A stretch of 64,000 nucleotides of DNA from Aminivibrio pyruvatiphilus (GTDB taxonomy: Bacteria; Synergistota; Synergistia; Synergistales; Aminobacteriaceae): contig NZ_SORI01000003.1 in NCBI RefSeq assembly GCF_004366815.1, positions 175,366 to 239,365 on the forward strand, given 5' to 3'. Each line of letters opens with the position of its first letter. Position 1 is the first letter of the stretch. A model generated the notes under the pieces. It was not told the DNA's origin and did not search any database. It saw only the letters and a list, made by a program, of their open reading frames with translations. Positions 7,216 to 17,251 of this stretch are shown piece after piece. Made by a program: the position numbers and the translations under genes.

Positions 7216-9891
7216 ATGTCCTTGCGGAAAAAGGTGTTTCTGTACATCCTGGTCACCATTCTGTTCCTGATCCTGCTGATGAGCCTCACCTCCAACTTTC
7301 TGGCCATGAAGGCTTTTGAAGGCGTGGAGCGGCGGTTTTTCGAGCAGGATATGGCCCGCGTGCGCAGCAGGCTGGCCGAAGAGCTCCACATCGTCGGCAG
7401 ATATGCCTTCGACTGGGGGGCCTGGGACAGCATGTACTTGTTCATGGAGAGAAAGGAACCCTCCCGCTTCCAGGAAATGCTCGACCCCATGAGCCTCCGG
7501 GCTCTCGGTCTCGACATCCTCGCCGTGGTCGATACGGACCTCTCGCCGGTCGTGGCCTACTCCGTCACCGAGACGGGGGGAGAGAAAAAGCTTTCCCCGG
7601 AAACCATCGCCGGTTTGAAGGCCCTGGCGCCGGATCTTCTGAAAGCCGCTTCGGACGGCTACCTCAGGGACATCCTCTTGCTCGGGGATGATCTGTACCT
7701 GGCGGGAGTCAGCCCCATCCTCCTCACAAACCACATGGGCCCTTCCAGGGGCTTTCTTCTCACTGGGTCGGCCCTGAAGAAAAAAATACCCGAGATCGCG
7801 GCGAGCCTGGGAACCGACTTTTCAGTCGTTCCGGCTCCCGGGGCCGCCCCCGCAGAGGGAAGTGTCGAGATAACGACCGATTCTTCAGGCATGGCGACGG
7901 TGCGGCAGCGCTGGCAGAAATTCCTGGACCAGGCGCCTCCCCTGGAAATACGGCTCACCGAACCGAGGGAAATCTACACCGAGGGACGGCGGGCGATTTT
8001 TCACTCCTACCTCTGGATTTTCCTGAGCGGGGGCGGCATCCTCTTGGTGGTCATGGTCCTGATGGATTCCCTCGTGCTGCGCCGGCTGGACAGCCTTCGC
8101 TCCGTTTCCGACAGGATCGTCAGCGGCGGAGGCATCGGTATCCGGGTGCCCGTCTCGGGAGACGACGAAATCTCGGTCCTGTCGTCCTCCTTCAATACCC
8201 TCCTCGATACTCTCGAAAACCTCGTGGCCGAGATTCCCGACCCCCTGTTCATCTGCGATCCCGACGGCCGGATTCTCACGGCCAACAGGGAGGCCCACCG
8301 CGTCCTTGCTCTCGGGAAGCCGGGGGAACTCTCAGGCAAGGACGTCTCTTCGATCCTGAAGCCTGCGGAGAACCCGAAAGAAACGGGGGAGGATTCCAGG
8401 ACCGGCGTTATATTCAGCAGCGCCGACATGTTCGAGGCGACCTTCGAACGACGGGACGGCACATGCCTTCCGGTGGAGATCAGGAGACAGGAGATCCGGT
8501 ACGGAAAACGGACTCTCGTCCTCCTCCTCGCGCGGGACCTCACCGAGAGAAAAGGCTTTGAACAGCGCCTCGCCAGGAAGGCCTATTTCGACGACCTTAC
8601 CGGTCTCCCGAACCGCTCCGCCTTCATCGAGGACCTGAACAGGGCCCTGAAGGGCGGGGAAGGTTCCGGAGAGGTTCTCTGTGCCGCCTCGCTCAACCTC
8701 GACCGGTTCAAGCTCGTCAACGAGCAGGTTGGGAACGTCAACGGGGACAGGATCCTGCTTATCATCGGCCGAAGGCTCGAGGAGACCATAGGGGAGGACG
8801 CCCGGCTCTACCGCACGGGCGGGGACGAATTTTCCATCCTGACCCCTCTGCCTGCTCCTCCGCGGCTCAGGGAGGAGGCCGAAAAACTCATGGACAGTAT
8901 CCACAAGTCCGTGGGAGTTCCCTGCCCCGTGGGGAGCGACACCATATTCCCCAGTGTGAGCATCGGCGCCGTTCCGGACATTTCCCGGTGCACCTCCCCT
9001 TCGGATGTGATCAACCGCGCCCACCAGGCCCTGAAGGAGGCCAAGAGGGCCGGCCTGGGTTTCACCTCCTACCAGTACGGCGACAATGAAGACTCTGTTC
9101 CCGAGACGGTGAACATCCTCCGCCTGAGCGCCGAAATGCACTCCGGGCTGGAGAAGGGAGAGTTCATCCCCTTCTACCAGCCCATCTACTCCGTCTCCGA
9201 CGGCTCCATCGCCGGCTTTGAAACCCTTGCCCGCTGGATGCACCCTGCCAGGGGACTCCTTCCCCCGTCCGAATTCATTCCCATGGCGGAGCACACCGGT
9301 TTTGTGGGGAAAATCGACCTGAACATGATGGAGCACGCCCTTGGAGCCTCAGAGGTGATGCGGAGGCTCACCCCCTCCGCCCCGCCCTTCTTCTCGTCCA
9401 ACGGGTCTCCCCTTTTCTTCCGGATGCCCTACACCGAGGAGATCCTGGAGACCTTCCTGAACAGGACGGGAGCCGATCCGGCTCTCTTTACCCTGGAAGT
9501 CACCGAGAGCCTGCTGATCGAAAATCTCGGGGAGGTGTCCCGGAAGCTGCACCGGCTGAAGGAAATGGGAATCAGCATTGCCCTCGACGATTTCGGCACC
9601 GGCTACTCGTCCCTCCAGTACATCAACCAGCTCCCCTTCGACTACGTGAAGCTGGACAAATCCTTCGTCGCCAGGCTTTTCGACTCCGAGAAGGACATGC
9701 GCCTTCTCCGGACGATCATCAACATGGCCGGTGAACTCAGGCTGGAGGTCATCGCCGAGGGTGTGGAAACCCGGGAACAGCTTGATTGGCTCACCGGGGC
9801 GGGGTGCGGGAAAGTGCAGGGGTACCTGTTTTCGAAGCCCGTTCCCTGGGAGAACGTGAAAAAAATGATGGGAGGTGAAGAAGGACTGTGA
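7216..9891 (+). CDS. Membrane GGDEF/EAL cyclic-di-GMP protein with extracellular sensor and PAS domain
   Basis: An 891-residue signalling protein. A transmembrane helix (about 8-30) is followed by an extracytoplasmic region resembling CHASE4 (about 35-255), a second transmembrane helix (about 262-284), HAMP (to about 335), PAS (about 340-450), GGDEF (about 460-620) and EAL (about 635-885). The cyclase signature is intact ([11 protein letters not shown]). The EAL signature reads ETL (GFETLARW), but the metal and catalytic residues of the later motifs ([36 protein letters not shown]) are present. It could make c-di-GMP, degrade it or both. Ribosome site GAGAGG (7205-7210) supports ATG 7216; TATACT (7170-7175) is a possible -10 box. 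The stop overlaps the next gene. Confidence 0.9.
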   Translation: MSLRKKVFLYILVTILFLILLMSLTSNFLAMKAFEGVERRFFEQDMARVRSRLAEELHIVGRYAFDWGAWDSMYLFMERKEPSRFQEMLDPMSLRALGLDILAVVDTDLSPVVAYSVTETGGEKKLSPETIAGLKALAPDLLKAASDGYLRDILLLGDDLYLAGVSPILLTNHMGPSRGFLLTGSALKKKIPEIAASLGTDFSVVPAPGAAPAEGSVEITTDSSGMATVRQRWQKFLDQAPPLEIRLTEPREIYTEGRRAIFHSYLWIFLSGGGILLVVMVLMDSLVLRRLDSLRSVSDRIVSGGGIGIRVPVSGDDEISVLSSSFNTLLDTLENLVAEIPDPLFICDPDGRILTANREAHRVLALGKPGELSGKDVSSILKPAENPKETGEDSRTGVIFSSADMFEATFERRDGTCLPVEIRRQEIRYGKRTLVLLLARDLTERKGFEQRLARKAYFDDLTGLPNRSAFIEDLNRALKGGEGSGEVLCAASLNLDRFKLVNEQVGNVNGDRILLIIGRRLEETIGEDARLYRTGGDEFSILTPLPAPPRLREEAEKLMDSIHKSVGVPCPVGSDTIFPSVSIGAVPDISRCTSPSDVINRAHQALKEAKRAGLGFTSYQYGDNEDSVPETVNILRLSAEMHSGLEKGEFIPFYQPIYSVSDGSIAGFETLARWMHPARGLLPPSEFIPMAEHTGFVGKIDLNMMEHALGASEVMRRLTPSAPPFFSSNGSPLFFRMPYTEEILETFLNRTGADPALFTLEVTESLLIENLGEVSRKLHRLKEMGISIALDDFGTGYSSLQYINQLPFDYVKLDKSFVARLFDSEKDMRLLRTIINMAGELRLEVIAEGVETREQLDWLTGAGCGKVQGYLFSKPVPWENVKKMMGGEEGL

Positions 9892-11534
9892 TGCGGTACG
9901 GAAAAATGATTCGTTTCCCTGCGCTCCTTCTTTCGGCGGCTCTCCTTCTTCTTCCCGCTCCTGCCCCGGCGGCGGGATCAACCGCTCGGGTACCCGTACT
10001 CTTTCTGGGGGATCTCCACAGCCAGATCCTGCCCGTCTCCCTGAAGGCGAACAAGACCACGGTCCTCTTCGGCGGGCTGGTCAACGGCGCATCTCTCCTG
10101 GCAAAGGAGCGGGCGGCGGAACCTTCTGCCCTCATACTCCAGGGAGGGGACGCCGTCTCGGGCATCATGTGGCTTCATTTTGCCGGGGAGCCCGAGTTCA
10201 CCACCCTGGAAGCCGCAGGTGTACAGGCCTTCCTCCTGGGAAACCATGAGTTCAACTACGGCCCGGACCACCTGAAAAAGGGGCTGGGAAGGACGTCCAT
10301 GTCCGCCCTGGCATCAAATCTGTATTTTGACGATCAGGATCTGGCGGAACGGGTTTCCAGATACGTGATCCTGGATTCGGCGAAGACGAAAGTGGGGGTC
10401 TTCGGCATCGCCTCCCCCAATCTCTTCGCCCAGGCGAGTCCGGGGCCGGGAGTGCACCTCAACCGGAACGTGGAAGCCGTCTCCGTCAAGATGGTCCAGG
10501 AACTCCGAGAAAAAGGAGCGGAAGTCGTCATCGCCCTCAGCCGGCTTTCCAGAAAAGAGAACAAACGCCTCGCGGAGTCGGTGGAAGGGATCCACGCCAT
10601 TCTCGGGGGCTCGTCCCACGAAGAGACCCCGGAACCTCTTTTCGTCCGGGGACCGAACGGATGGGAAACCCTTCTGGCGGAATCGGGCGCCTACGGAGCC
10701 TTCATCGGAAAACTGCTGCTCGACGTAAGGAACGGCCGGATCAGCAGGCAGGGGACGTCATGGAATCTCCTCCGGGTCACTCCCGAAGCCGGAAGCCATA
10801 AGGAAGTGGAGCGCATCGCCAGGACCTTCGAGGGCAGACTGAACGAAGCGCTGATTTCCACGGTGGGGATCTTCGAAAACAATGCCGACGGCAGGTCTCT
10901 CACGGTGAGGTCGGGAGAAAGCTCCCTTGGGAACTTCATCGCCGACGCCCTGCGGTGGCGGTTCAATACGCACATCGCCATGATCAATGGCGGAGGCGTC
11001 CGGGGAGACAGGATTTTCCCCGCGGGGAAGGTATCATGGAAGACGCTGCTGGAGATACTCCCCTTCAACAACCCCATCCATGTCGTCTCCCTGAAGGGAA
11101 CGCAGATCCGGCAGATCCTCGAACTGTCCGCCGGGGCCCTGAAAGGCGGACCGGACGACCAGTACGACCCGAACACCCGTCCCCACACCGGGGCGTTCCT
11201 CCAGCTCTCCGGCTTGCGGGTGGAATACTCTCTCCGGGGCATTCCTTCCCTCGTGGACGCAAACGGCGGACTGATCCGTTGGGGGAACCGGCTTCGGAGC
11301 GTGTCCGTCCTCAGCGGCGAAGAGTGGGTTCCCCTGGAGGACGACAGGGTATACACCGTGGCGGTGAATTCCTGGACCGCCGGGGGAGGCGACAGGCTCT
11401 TCGTCTTTGCGGAAGGAACGGCGGAAAAAACGGACATCAGGGACATCGACGCCGTGGCGGAATATCTCATGAGCAGGAAGGACACGCAGGTCCGCTTCGA
11501 AAAGGACGGGAGGATCACCATCAGCGATTTCTGA
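9888..11534 (+). CDS. Exported 5'-nucleotidase/2',3'-cyclic phosphodiesterase (UshA family)
   Basis: A 548-residue protein with an N-terminal signal peptide (hydrophobic run [10 protein letters not shown], then AAG), so it should act outside the cytoplasmic membrane. The calcineurin-like metallophosphatase domain shows [17 protein letters not shown] and [11 protein letters not shown], which carry the metal ligands. The C-terminal domain has [22 protein letters not shown] and the substrate segment NNPIHVVSL. Homologues hydrolyse nucleotides and related phosphate esters to release nucleosides and phosphate. The gene starts at GTG 9888 or ATG 9891, overlapping the stop of the GGDEF/EAL gene, with GGAGG at 9871-9875. 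Co-transcription with that signalling gene is likely. Confidence 0.87.
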   Translation: MMRYGKMIRFPALLLSAALLLLPAPAPAAGSTARVPVLFLGDLHSQILPVSLKANKTTVLFGGLVNGASLLAKERAAEPSALILQGGDAVSGIMWLHFAGEPEFTTLEAAGVQAFLLGNHEFNYGPDHLKKGLGRTSMSALASNLYFDDQDLAERVSRYVILDSAKTKVGVFGIASPNLFAQASPGPGVHLNRNVEAVSVKMVQELREKGAEVVIALSRLSRKENKRLAESVEGIHAILGGSSHEETPEPLFVRGPNGWETLLAESGAYGAFIGKLLLDVRNGRISRQGTSWNLLRVTPEAGSHKEVERIARTFEGRLNEALISTVGIFENNADGRSLTVRSGESSLGNFIADALRWRFNTHIAMINGGGVRGDRIFPAGKVSWKTLLEILPFNNPIHVVSLKGTQIRQILELSAGALKGGPDDQYDPNTRPHTGAFLQLSGLRVEYSLRGIPSLVDANGGLIRWGNRLRSVSVLSGEEWVPLEDDRVYTVAVNSWTAGGGDRLFVFAEGTAEKTDIRDIDAVAEYLMSRKDTQVRFEKDGRITISDF

Positions 11535-11559
11535 GGAAAAACAGGTCCTCCCTTCCGGG

Positions 11560-11720
11560 GATGCTTCGCGATCCGGCTTCGCCGTTGGGAATGACAAAAC
11601 GCGAGATCCCTCGCATCCGCTCGGGATGACAAACCCCGAGTCGTCCTGAGCGAAAGCGAAGGACCTGGTTTTTGCTGGTGCAACCAGGTCCTTCGTTACT
11701 GTGCTCCTCAGTATGACAGC
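11560..11720. repeat. Intergenic short repeats of the GGGATGACA type
   Basis: Between two convergent genes there are near-copies of one motif: GGGAATGACAAAAC (about 11586), CGGGATGACAAAC (about 11623) and CAGTATGACAGCG (about 11711), interspersed with TTCGC/GCGAA half-sites. Such short palindromic units are common dispersed intergenic repeats in many bacteria. No gene is present. Confidence 0.5.
11657..11695. terminator. Perfect 14-bp hairpin between convergent genes
   Basis: CGAAGGACCTGGTT (11657-11670) and its exact complement AACCAGGTCCTTCG (11682-11695) form a stem with an 11-base loop between the 5'-nucleotidase (plus) and gamma-glutamyltransferase (minus) genes. No long T-run follows on either strand, so it may work as a bidirectional terminator or as an RNA-stabilising stem. 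Confidence 0.55.
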
Positions 11721-11736
11721 GTTTCCGCTTCCGGTC

Positions 11737-13362
11737 CTACCAGACCGCCGCGCAGCCGTCGGTCCGCGACTCCGTCGCGCCGCCCAGGGTTCCCTCGGGC
11801 GTCCGCCAGATGATCTCTCCCCTGCCGAAAGAATTGGACTCCAGCTCGAACTTCATGGCGTGTCCCCTCCGGGCGAGGCTCTGGGCTATGGCCGGCGAGA
11901 AACCGGGCTCCACGGAAACGTTCATGCCGCCCATCCACTGCCACCGGGGGGCGTCCAGGGCCTGCTGGGGGTTCATCTCGAAGTCCACGGTGTTCATCAC
12001 CACCTGGACGTGCCCCTGGGGCTGCATGAAGCCGCCCATGACGCCGAAGGGACCCACGGGAACGCCGTCCTTCGTGAGGAACGCCGGGATGATGGTGTTG
12101 TAGGGGCGCTTTCCCGGCTCGAGCATGTTGGGGTGTCCCTTCTGCAGGGAGAAGCAGTGTCCCCGGTTGTTCAGGGCGATGCCCGTCTCCGGGATGACCA
12201 CGCCCGAACCGAAACCCATGTAGTTGCTCTGGATGTAGGAGATCATGTTTCCCTCGCCGTCGGCGGCGCAGAGGTAGACTGTGCCTCCGGGCATGGGATT
12301 TCCGGCCTTCCTGTCCTCAGCCTCCTCGCCCAGCAGTGCCCTCCTGGCGTCGGCATAGGCATCGTCAAGAAGCTCCTTCACAGGAACGGCGGCGAAGCGG
12401 GTGTCCGCCACGTACCGGTGGGCATCTGCGAACCCCATCTTGATGGCCTCGATCTGCCGGTGCACCGTGAGGGGGTCGTCGTGGGACGAAAACCGGAAGC
12501 CCCTGAGGATGGAGAGGGCGATAAGGGCCACGATGCCCTGCCCGTTGGGGGGAATTTCCCAGACGTCGTATCCCCTGTAGTTCACGCTGATGGGCTCCAC
12601 CCACTCGGGGCGGAAGGATCCCAGGTCGCCGGCCGAGAAGTACCCGCCGGTTTTTTGGGCGGCGGCCACGATTCTGTCTGCGATCTCACCCTCGTAAAAG
12701 GCTCGGGCGTCCGTGGCCCCGATGAGTTCCAGGGTCCGGGCGTGGGCTTCTGAGGACCAGACCTCTCCGGCCCGGGGGGCCAGGCCGGAGGGAGCGAAGG
12801 TATCGAACCAGGCCTTGAATTCCTCTCCCTTCTCCCGGGCGTACTTTCTGTAGGCGAGTTCCCAGTGGTGGGCCGTGGTGACCGAGACGGCGTGGCCGTT
12901 CCGGGCGAGGAACACGGCTGGGGCGAGATTTTCGGCCAGGGAGAGCTTTCCCGCCGTCTTCGTCAGTTCAGCCCATGCGGCGGGGGCGCCGGGAACCGTG
13001 GCGGGCGTCCAGCCGTAGGGGGGCAGGTGCCCGTCCGACGAGGGGGCGGTCCATCCCTTCGCGTCGGCCACGTCCAGAGAAAGGGCCCGGGGGATGGGCC
13101 CGCTGGAGTTGAATCCCCTGAGTTTTCCGTCCTTCCAGAGGATGGCGAAGGCGTCGCTGCCGATGCCGTTGGCCGTAGGCTCCACCACCGTCAGGGCCGC
13201 CGCGGTGGCCACGATGGCGTCCACGGCGTTGCCGCCCTTCTTCAGCACATCGAGTCCCGCCTGGGCCGCCAGGGGGTGGGACGCGCAGACCATTCCCCGG
13301 GAGGCGTACATCATGTTCCGCCTCGAGGGATAGGGGTAATAATGGGGATCGTATTTCACCAT
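11737..13362 (-). CDS. Gamma-glutamyltransferase family protein (cytoplasmic, YwrD-like)
   Basis: A 541-residue Ntn-hydrolase that should transfer or hydrolyse gamma-glutamyl groups of glutathione or gamma-glutamyl peptides. Family motifs include ASHPLAAQAGLDVLKKGGNAVDA near the start, VEPTANGIGSD, the cleavage region GGTVYLCAADGEGN (candidate nucleophile Thr near residue 360) and NNRGHCFSLQ, then PYNTIIPAF and QALDAPRW. There is no signal peptide, unlike E. coli Ggt, so it probably acts in the cytoplasm on imported peptides. It is the last gene of a minus-strand operon behind a peptide ABC transporter. The self-processing Thr is inferred by family alignment, not proven. Confidence 0.88.
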   Translation of the reverse strand: MVKYDPHYYPYPSRRNMMYASRGMVCASHPLAAQAGLDVLKKGGNAVDAIVATAAALTVVEPTANGIGSDAFAILWKDGKLRGFNSSGPIPRALSLDVADAKGWTAPSSDGHLPPYGWTPATVPGAPAAWAELTKTAGKLSLAENLAPAVFLARNGHAVSVTTAHHWELAYRKYAREKGEEFKAWFDTFAPSGLAPRAGEVWSSEAHARTLELIGATDARAFYEGEIADRIVAAAQKTGGYFSAGDLGSFRPEWVEPISVNYRGYDVWEIPPNGQGIVALIALSILRGFRFSSHDDPLTVHRQIEAIKMGFADAHRYVADTRFAAVPVKELLDDAYADARRALLGEEAEDRKAGNPMPGGTVYLCAADGEGNMISYIQSNYMGFGSGVVIPETGIALNNRGHCFSLQKGHPNMLEPGKRPYNTIIPAFLTKDGVPVGPFGVMGGFMQPQGHVQVVMNTVDFEMNPQQALDAPRWQWMGGMNVSVEPGFSPAIAQSLARRGHAMKFELESNSFGRGEIIWRTPEGTLGGATESRTDGCAAVW

Positions 13363-13378
13363 GACTGTGTCCTCCTTC

Positions 13379-14332
13379 TCATTTCACCTTGTGGCAGGCC
13401 ACGAAATGGCCGCCGCCCCTGTCCGTCAGGGGAGGTTCCTCCCTGGAACAGATGTCCATCTTCCAGGGGCAGCGGGTATGGAACCTGCACCCGGACGGGG
13501 GGTTGATGGGGCTGGGAACCCCTCCGCTGAGGATGAACCGCTCACGCTTCCGGTTGAGCTTCGGAATGGGCACCGCCGCGAGCAGGGCCTGGGAATAGGG
13601 ATGGAGTGTGTTGCTGAAAAGTTCCAGCGAAGGCGACGATTCCACGATCTTCCCGAGGTACATGACCGCGATGCGGTTGCTGATGTGCTTCACCACCGAC
13701 AGGTCGTGGGAGACGAAGAGATAGGTGAGCTTCATGGTCTCCTGGAGCTCCTTCAGCAGGTTGAGTATCTGGGCCTGGATAGACACGTCGAGGGCCGAGA
13801 CGGGCTCGTCGCAGACGATGAAACTGGGCGACAGGGAGAGCGCCCGGGCGATGCCCACCCTCTGGCGCCTGCCGCCGTCGAGCTCGTGGGGGTACTTGTA
13901 GAAGAGGCGGGGGCTCAGGCCGACTTTTTCCATGAGAGCGTCCACCATTTCCTCCCGCTCACGCTTCGACCCCATGCCGAAAATCTCCAGGGGCTTGCCG
14001 ATGGTCTCCCCGATGCTCTTTCTCGGGTCGAGGGAGGAGAAGGGGTCCTGGAAGATGATCTGCATTTCCTTCCGCATGTCGTGGAGGGTCTTTTTGTCCG
14101 CCGAGGCGATGTCCCGGCCGCGGTAGAGGATCCGGCCGGACGTGGCCTCGATGAGCCGGATGAGGAGCCGGCCCGTGGTGGACTTGCCGCAGCCCGACTC
14201 GCCCACGAGGCCGAGGGTCTCCCCTTCCCTGATGGCGAAGGACACGTCGTCCACGGCGTGGACGTTTCCCGCCGCCACGGGGAAGTACTTGACCAGGTTT
14301 TCGACCTTGATGAGATCAGGCATGAGCGGCAC
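13379..14332 (-). CDS. Peptide ABC transporter ATP-binding protein (OppF/DppF type)
   Basis: A 317-residue ATPase that powers dipeptide or oligopeptide import. It has Walker [13 protein letters not shown], the Q-loop segment [13 protein letters not shown], an ABC signature reading [15 protein letters not shown] (canonical LSGGQ altered to LDGGR), Walker [13 protein letters not shown] and the switch histidine in [10 protein letters not shown]. The C-terminal oligopeptide-transporter extension contains a Cys cluster ([15 protein letters not shown]), typical of Opp/Dpp ATPases and possibly a metal or Fe-S site. It overlaps the OppD-type gene by 17 bases. Confidence 0.93.
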   Translation of the reverse strand: MPLMPDLIKVENLVKYFPVAAGNVHAVDDVSFAIREGETLGLVGESGCGKSTTGRLLIRLIEATSGRILYRGRDIASADKKTLHDMRKEMQIIFQDPFSSLDPRKSIGETIGKPLEIFGMGSKREREEMVDALMEKVGLSPRLFYKYPHELDGGRRQRVGIARALSLSPSFIVCDEPVSALDVSIQAQILNLLKELQETMKLTYLFVSHDLSVVKHISNRIAVMYLGKIVESSPSLELFSNTLHPYSQALLAAVPIPKLNRKRERFILSGGVPSPINPPSGCRFHTRCPWKMDICSREEPPLTDRGGGHFVACHKVK

Positions 14333-15296
14333 CCCCCTTCCCGTAGAGATGGCACATCACCCTGTGCCCGCCGTCGTCCAGCACGCCGGGAACGACGGTC
14401 CGGCAGACGTCCATGCACTGGGGGCACCGGGGATGGAAGGGGCACCCCGACGGCAGGTCCAAGGGATCGGGCATGAGGCCTTCGATGGGCCGTATTTTCG
14501 ACGTCTCCTCCTCGATGTCCGGAATGCACCGGAACAGGCCGAGGGTGTAGGGGTGCCGGGCGTTGCCGAAGATCTGTTCCAGGGAGCCCGTCTCCACGAT
14601 CCTGCCGGCGTACATCACCGCCACATGGTCGCAGACTTCCCCCACCACACCGAGGTCGTGGGTGATCATGATCATGGCGGTGGAAAACTCCTCCTTGAGG
14701 CTCCGCATGAGGTCCAGCACCTGGGCCTGGATGGTCACGTCCAGGGCTGTGGTGGGCTCGTCGGCGATGATGAGCCCGGGGTTGCAGGCCAGCGCCATGG
14801 CGATGACCACCCGCTGGCGCATGCCGCCGCTGAATTCATGGGGGTATTCCCGGTACCGCTGACCCGGGATCTGCACCTTTTCCAGCATCTCCATGGCCTT
14901 TTTCTCCGCCTCCGCCTCCGACAGATTCTGGTGGGCCACCAGGGCTTCGGAAATCTGGATTCCCACCGTCACCACGGGGTTCAGGGATGTCATGGGGTCC
15001 TGGAAGATCATGGAGATGTGGTTGCCCCGGATCTTCTTCATCTCCTTCTCCGAAAAGGAGAGGAGGTTTTTTCCGGCGAAATTGACGCTGCCGCTGGTGA
15101 TGATGCCCGGAGGGGACGGGACAAGGCCCATGATCGACAGGGCGGTGGTGGTTTTCCCCGCGCCACTCTCCCCCACGAGGCCGAGGGTCCTGCCCGCTTC
15201 GAGGGAGAACTCCACGCCGTTCACGGCGGCCACCGTTCCTTCGTAGGTTTTGTAAATGACGTTCAGATCTGCTACTTCCAGCAAGGGACCATTCAT
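14316..15296 (-). CDS. Peptide ABC transporter ATP-binding protein (OppD/DppD type)
   Basis: The 326-residue partner ATPase of the peptide importer. Walker A is [13 protein letters not shown], the Q-loop [12 protein letters not shown], the signature [15 protein letters not shown], Walker [13 protein letters not shown] and the H-loop [10 protein letters not shown]. The C-terminal extension again carries the Cys cluster [15 protein letters not shown]. OppD and OppF normally form a heterodimer below the two permeases. The gene starts 20 bases after the end of the OppC-type gene, within one operon. Confidence 0.93.
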   Translation of the reverse strand: MNGPLLEVADLNVIYKTYEGTVAAVNGVEFSLEAGRTLGLVGESGAGKTTTALSIMGLVPSPPGIITSGSVNFAGKNLLSFSEKEMKKIRGNHISMIFQDPMTSLNPVVTVGIQISEALVAHQNLSEAEAEKKAMEMLEKVQIPGQRYREYPHEFSGGMRQRVVIAMALACNPGLIIADEPTTALDVTIQAQVLDLMRSLKEEFSTAMIMITHDLGVVGEVCDHVAVMYAGRIVETGSLEQIFGNARHPYTLGLFRCIPDIEEETSKIRPIEGLMPDPLDLPSGCPFHPRCPQCMDVCRTVVPGVLDDGGHRVMCHLYGKGGAAHA

Positions 15297-15315
15297 GAAA
15301 AAACCTCCCGGCGGA

Positions 15316-16221
15316 CTACTGGCGGAGCTTGGGATCCAGCGAATCCCGAAGCCCGTCGCCGAAAATGTTCAGGGCGAGCACCACCACGGAGATGGCCAGC
15401 CCCGGAAAAAAGGTGAGATAGGGAGCGTTCCGGAGGAACTGCCGTCCCGAGCTCAGCATGGAGCCCCACTCCGCCGTGGGGGGCTGGATGCCGAGGCCGA
15501 GGAAGGAGAGGGCCGCCGCCGAAAGGATGGCCTGGGCCACTCCCAGAGTGCTCTGCACGATGATGGGTGCCATGCAGTTGGGGAGGATGTTCTCCAGGAT
15601 GATCCTGGCGTCGCTCGCTCCCACCGCCCTGGCCGCCTCCACGTACTCCTGCCCCCGGACGGTGAGGGCCGATGCCCGGACCACCCTGGCGTACCGGGGA
15701 AGCTGGCTGATCCCCACGGCGATCATGAGGTTCAGCAGACTCGTTCCCAGGGCGCCCACGATGGCAATGGCCAGGATGATCTGGGGTATGGCCAGGAGCA
15801 CGTCCATGCACCGCATGATGAAATTGTCGAGCCGTCCGCCGTAGTAGCCGCCTATGGCCCCGAGGATGCCGCCGAACACGGCGCCGATTCCCACGGCGAC
15901 GAAGCCGACATAGAGGGAGATCCTGCTGCCGTAGATGATCCGGCTCAGCATGTCCCGGCCGAAGTTATCCGTCCCCAGGGGGTGTTCCGACGACGGTCCC
16001 TGGAGGCGCATTTTGATGTTCGTCTGGTTCGGGTCGTAGGGGGCCAGGACGGGGGCGAGGACCGCCACCACCACCAGCAGGATGACCACCGACATTCCCA
16101 CGACGGCGGCCTTGTTGCGCCGCAGGCGCCGCCAGACTTCCCACCAGGGGCTCCGGCGCTTCTCCCTTTCCTTCGTCTGGACGGAAGAGGGAGCAAACAG
16201 GGTACCGTTTCCGTTATTCAT
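15316..16221 (-). CDS. Peptide ABC transporter permease (OppC/DppC type)
   Basis: A 301-residue inner-membrane permease with six predicted helices and the N-terminal OppC-like segment [14 protein letters not shown]. The [22 protein letters not shown] motif and the EAA loop ([20 protein letters not shown]) contact the ATPases. The frame is open upstream to 16302, but ATG 16221 follows an AGGGGG ribosome site at good distance and begins the usual soluble tail, so I use it. The gene lies 19 bases after the OppB-type permease. Confidence 0.92.
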   Translation of the reverse strand: MNNGNGTLFAPSSVQTKEREKRRSPWWEVWRRLRRNKAAVVGMSVVILLVVVAVLAPVLAPYDPNQTNIKMRLQGPSSEHPLGTDNFGRDMLSRIIYGSRISLYVGFVAVGIGAVFGGILGAIGGYYGGRLDNFIMRCMDVLLAIPQIILAIAIVGALGTSLLNLMIAVGISQLPRYARVVRASALTVRGQEYVEAARAVGASDARIILENILPNCMAPIIVQSTLGVAQAILSAAALSFLGLGIQPPTAEWGSMLSSGRQFLRNAPYLTFFPGLAISVVVLALNIFGDGLRDSLDPKLRQ

Positions 16222-16240
16222 GACGTTATCCCCCTCTCCG

Positions 16241-17176
16241 TCATTTCGCCGCCCGGTACTGGGCCTTGATCCGCGGGTCCAGCACTGCGTAGAGCAGGTC
16301 AACCAGAAGGTTCACGATCCCCACGCAGAGGGCGAAGAACAGCACGCCCCCCTGCACCACAGGGTAGTCCTGGGCGCGGATGGCGTCCACGATAAGCCTC
16401 CCGAGGCCCGGAATGGAGAAGATGGTCTCGGTGATGACCACGCCGCCGAGCTGGTGGCCGAAATATATCCCCGCTATGGTCACCACGGGAATCAGCACGT
16501 TGCCGAGAATATGCCTGGTGAGCACCAGCCGGTCGGAAATGCCCTTTGCCCGGGCGGTGCGGACGTAGTCCTGGCGGATAACCTCGAGCATACTGGACCG
16601 GGTCATCCTGGCGATGACCGCCATGGTCTGGATTCCGAGGACGATGGTAGGCATGATGAGGTTCTTCCATGAATCGAAGCCCGACGAAGGAAGGACGGGA
16701 ATGTAGATGGAGAGCAGCAGCATGAGCATCAGGCCGACCCAGAAATTCGGTATGGAAAAGCCCACCAGGGCGAAGAAACTGCATAAGGCGTCCACCCAGG
16801 TGTTTTGTTTCAATGCCGCCAGGATTCCCAGCGGCAGGCCAATGACGATGGCAAAGATCATGCCCAGCACCGCGAGAGTGAGGGTGGCGGGAAACCGTTC
16901 CATTATCTCGTCCACCACCGGGGCGTTGCTCTTTATGGACCGCCCGAGATCGCCCTTGAGGGCGTTGGTGAGAAAAATGCCGTACTGCACGTATAAAGGC
17001 TTGGTGAGTCCGAGCTGTTCCCTCAGGTTGGAAATTTCTTCCTGGGTGGCGCTCGGGCCGAGCATGACCTCGGCAGGGTCTCCCGGCGCCAGGTGGACAA
17101 TGGAGAAGATCACCACCGAAACGCCCAGCAGCACCGGGATAAGGAACATGAGCCTCTTGAGAAAATAACGAAGCAT
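16241..17176 (-). CDS. Peptide ABC transporter permease (OppB/DppB type)
   Basis: A 311-residue permease with the family N-terminus MLRYFLKRLMFLIPVLLGVS and the periplasmic segment HLAPGDPAEVMLGPSAT. The EAA loop (DYVRTARAKGISDRLVLTRHI) is present, followed by TETIFSIPGLGRLIVDAI. It forms the membrane channel with the OppC-type protein. GGAGGAC lies just upstream of ATG 17176. It is followed in the operon by the other permease and the two ATPases. Confidence 0.93.
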   Translation of the reverse strand: MLRYFLKRLMFLIPVLLGVSVVIFSIVHLAPGDPAEVMLGPSATQEEISNLREQLGLTKPLYVQYGIFLTNALKGDLGRSIKSNAPVVDEIMERFPATLTLAVLGMIFAIVIGLPLGILAALKQNTWVDALCSFFALVGFSIPNFWVGLMLMLLLSIYIPVLPSSGFDSWKNLIMPTIVLGIQTMAVIARMTRSSMLEVIRQDYVRTARAKGISDRLVLTRHILGNVLIPVVTIAGIYFGHQLGGVVITETIFSIPGLGRLIVDAIRAQDYPVVQGGVLFFALCVGIVNLLVDLLYAVLDPRIKAQYRAAK

Positions 17177-17251
17177 GGATCCTGTCCTCCGAAAAATGAA
17201 GTCCGACGGACCGCGTTGTGGGGCGGCCCGCCGGCGTTCTGTCGATTGGGG

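Noticed and set aside
15316..16302. Long form of the OppC-type permease starting at 16302
   Set aside because: The first 27 residues overlap the end of the upstream permease gene and lack family similarity; ATG 16221 has a ribosome site.
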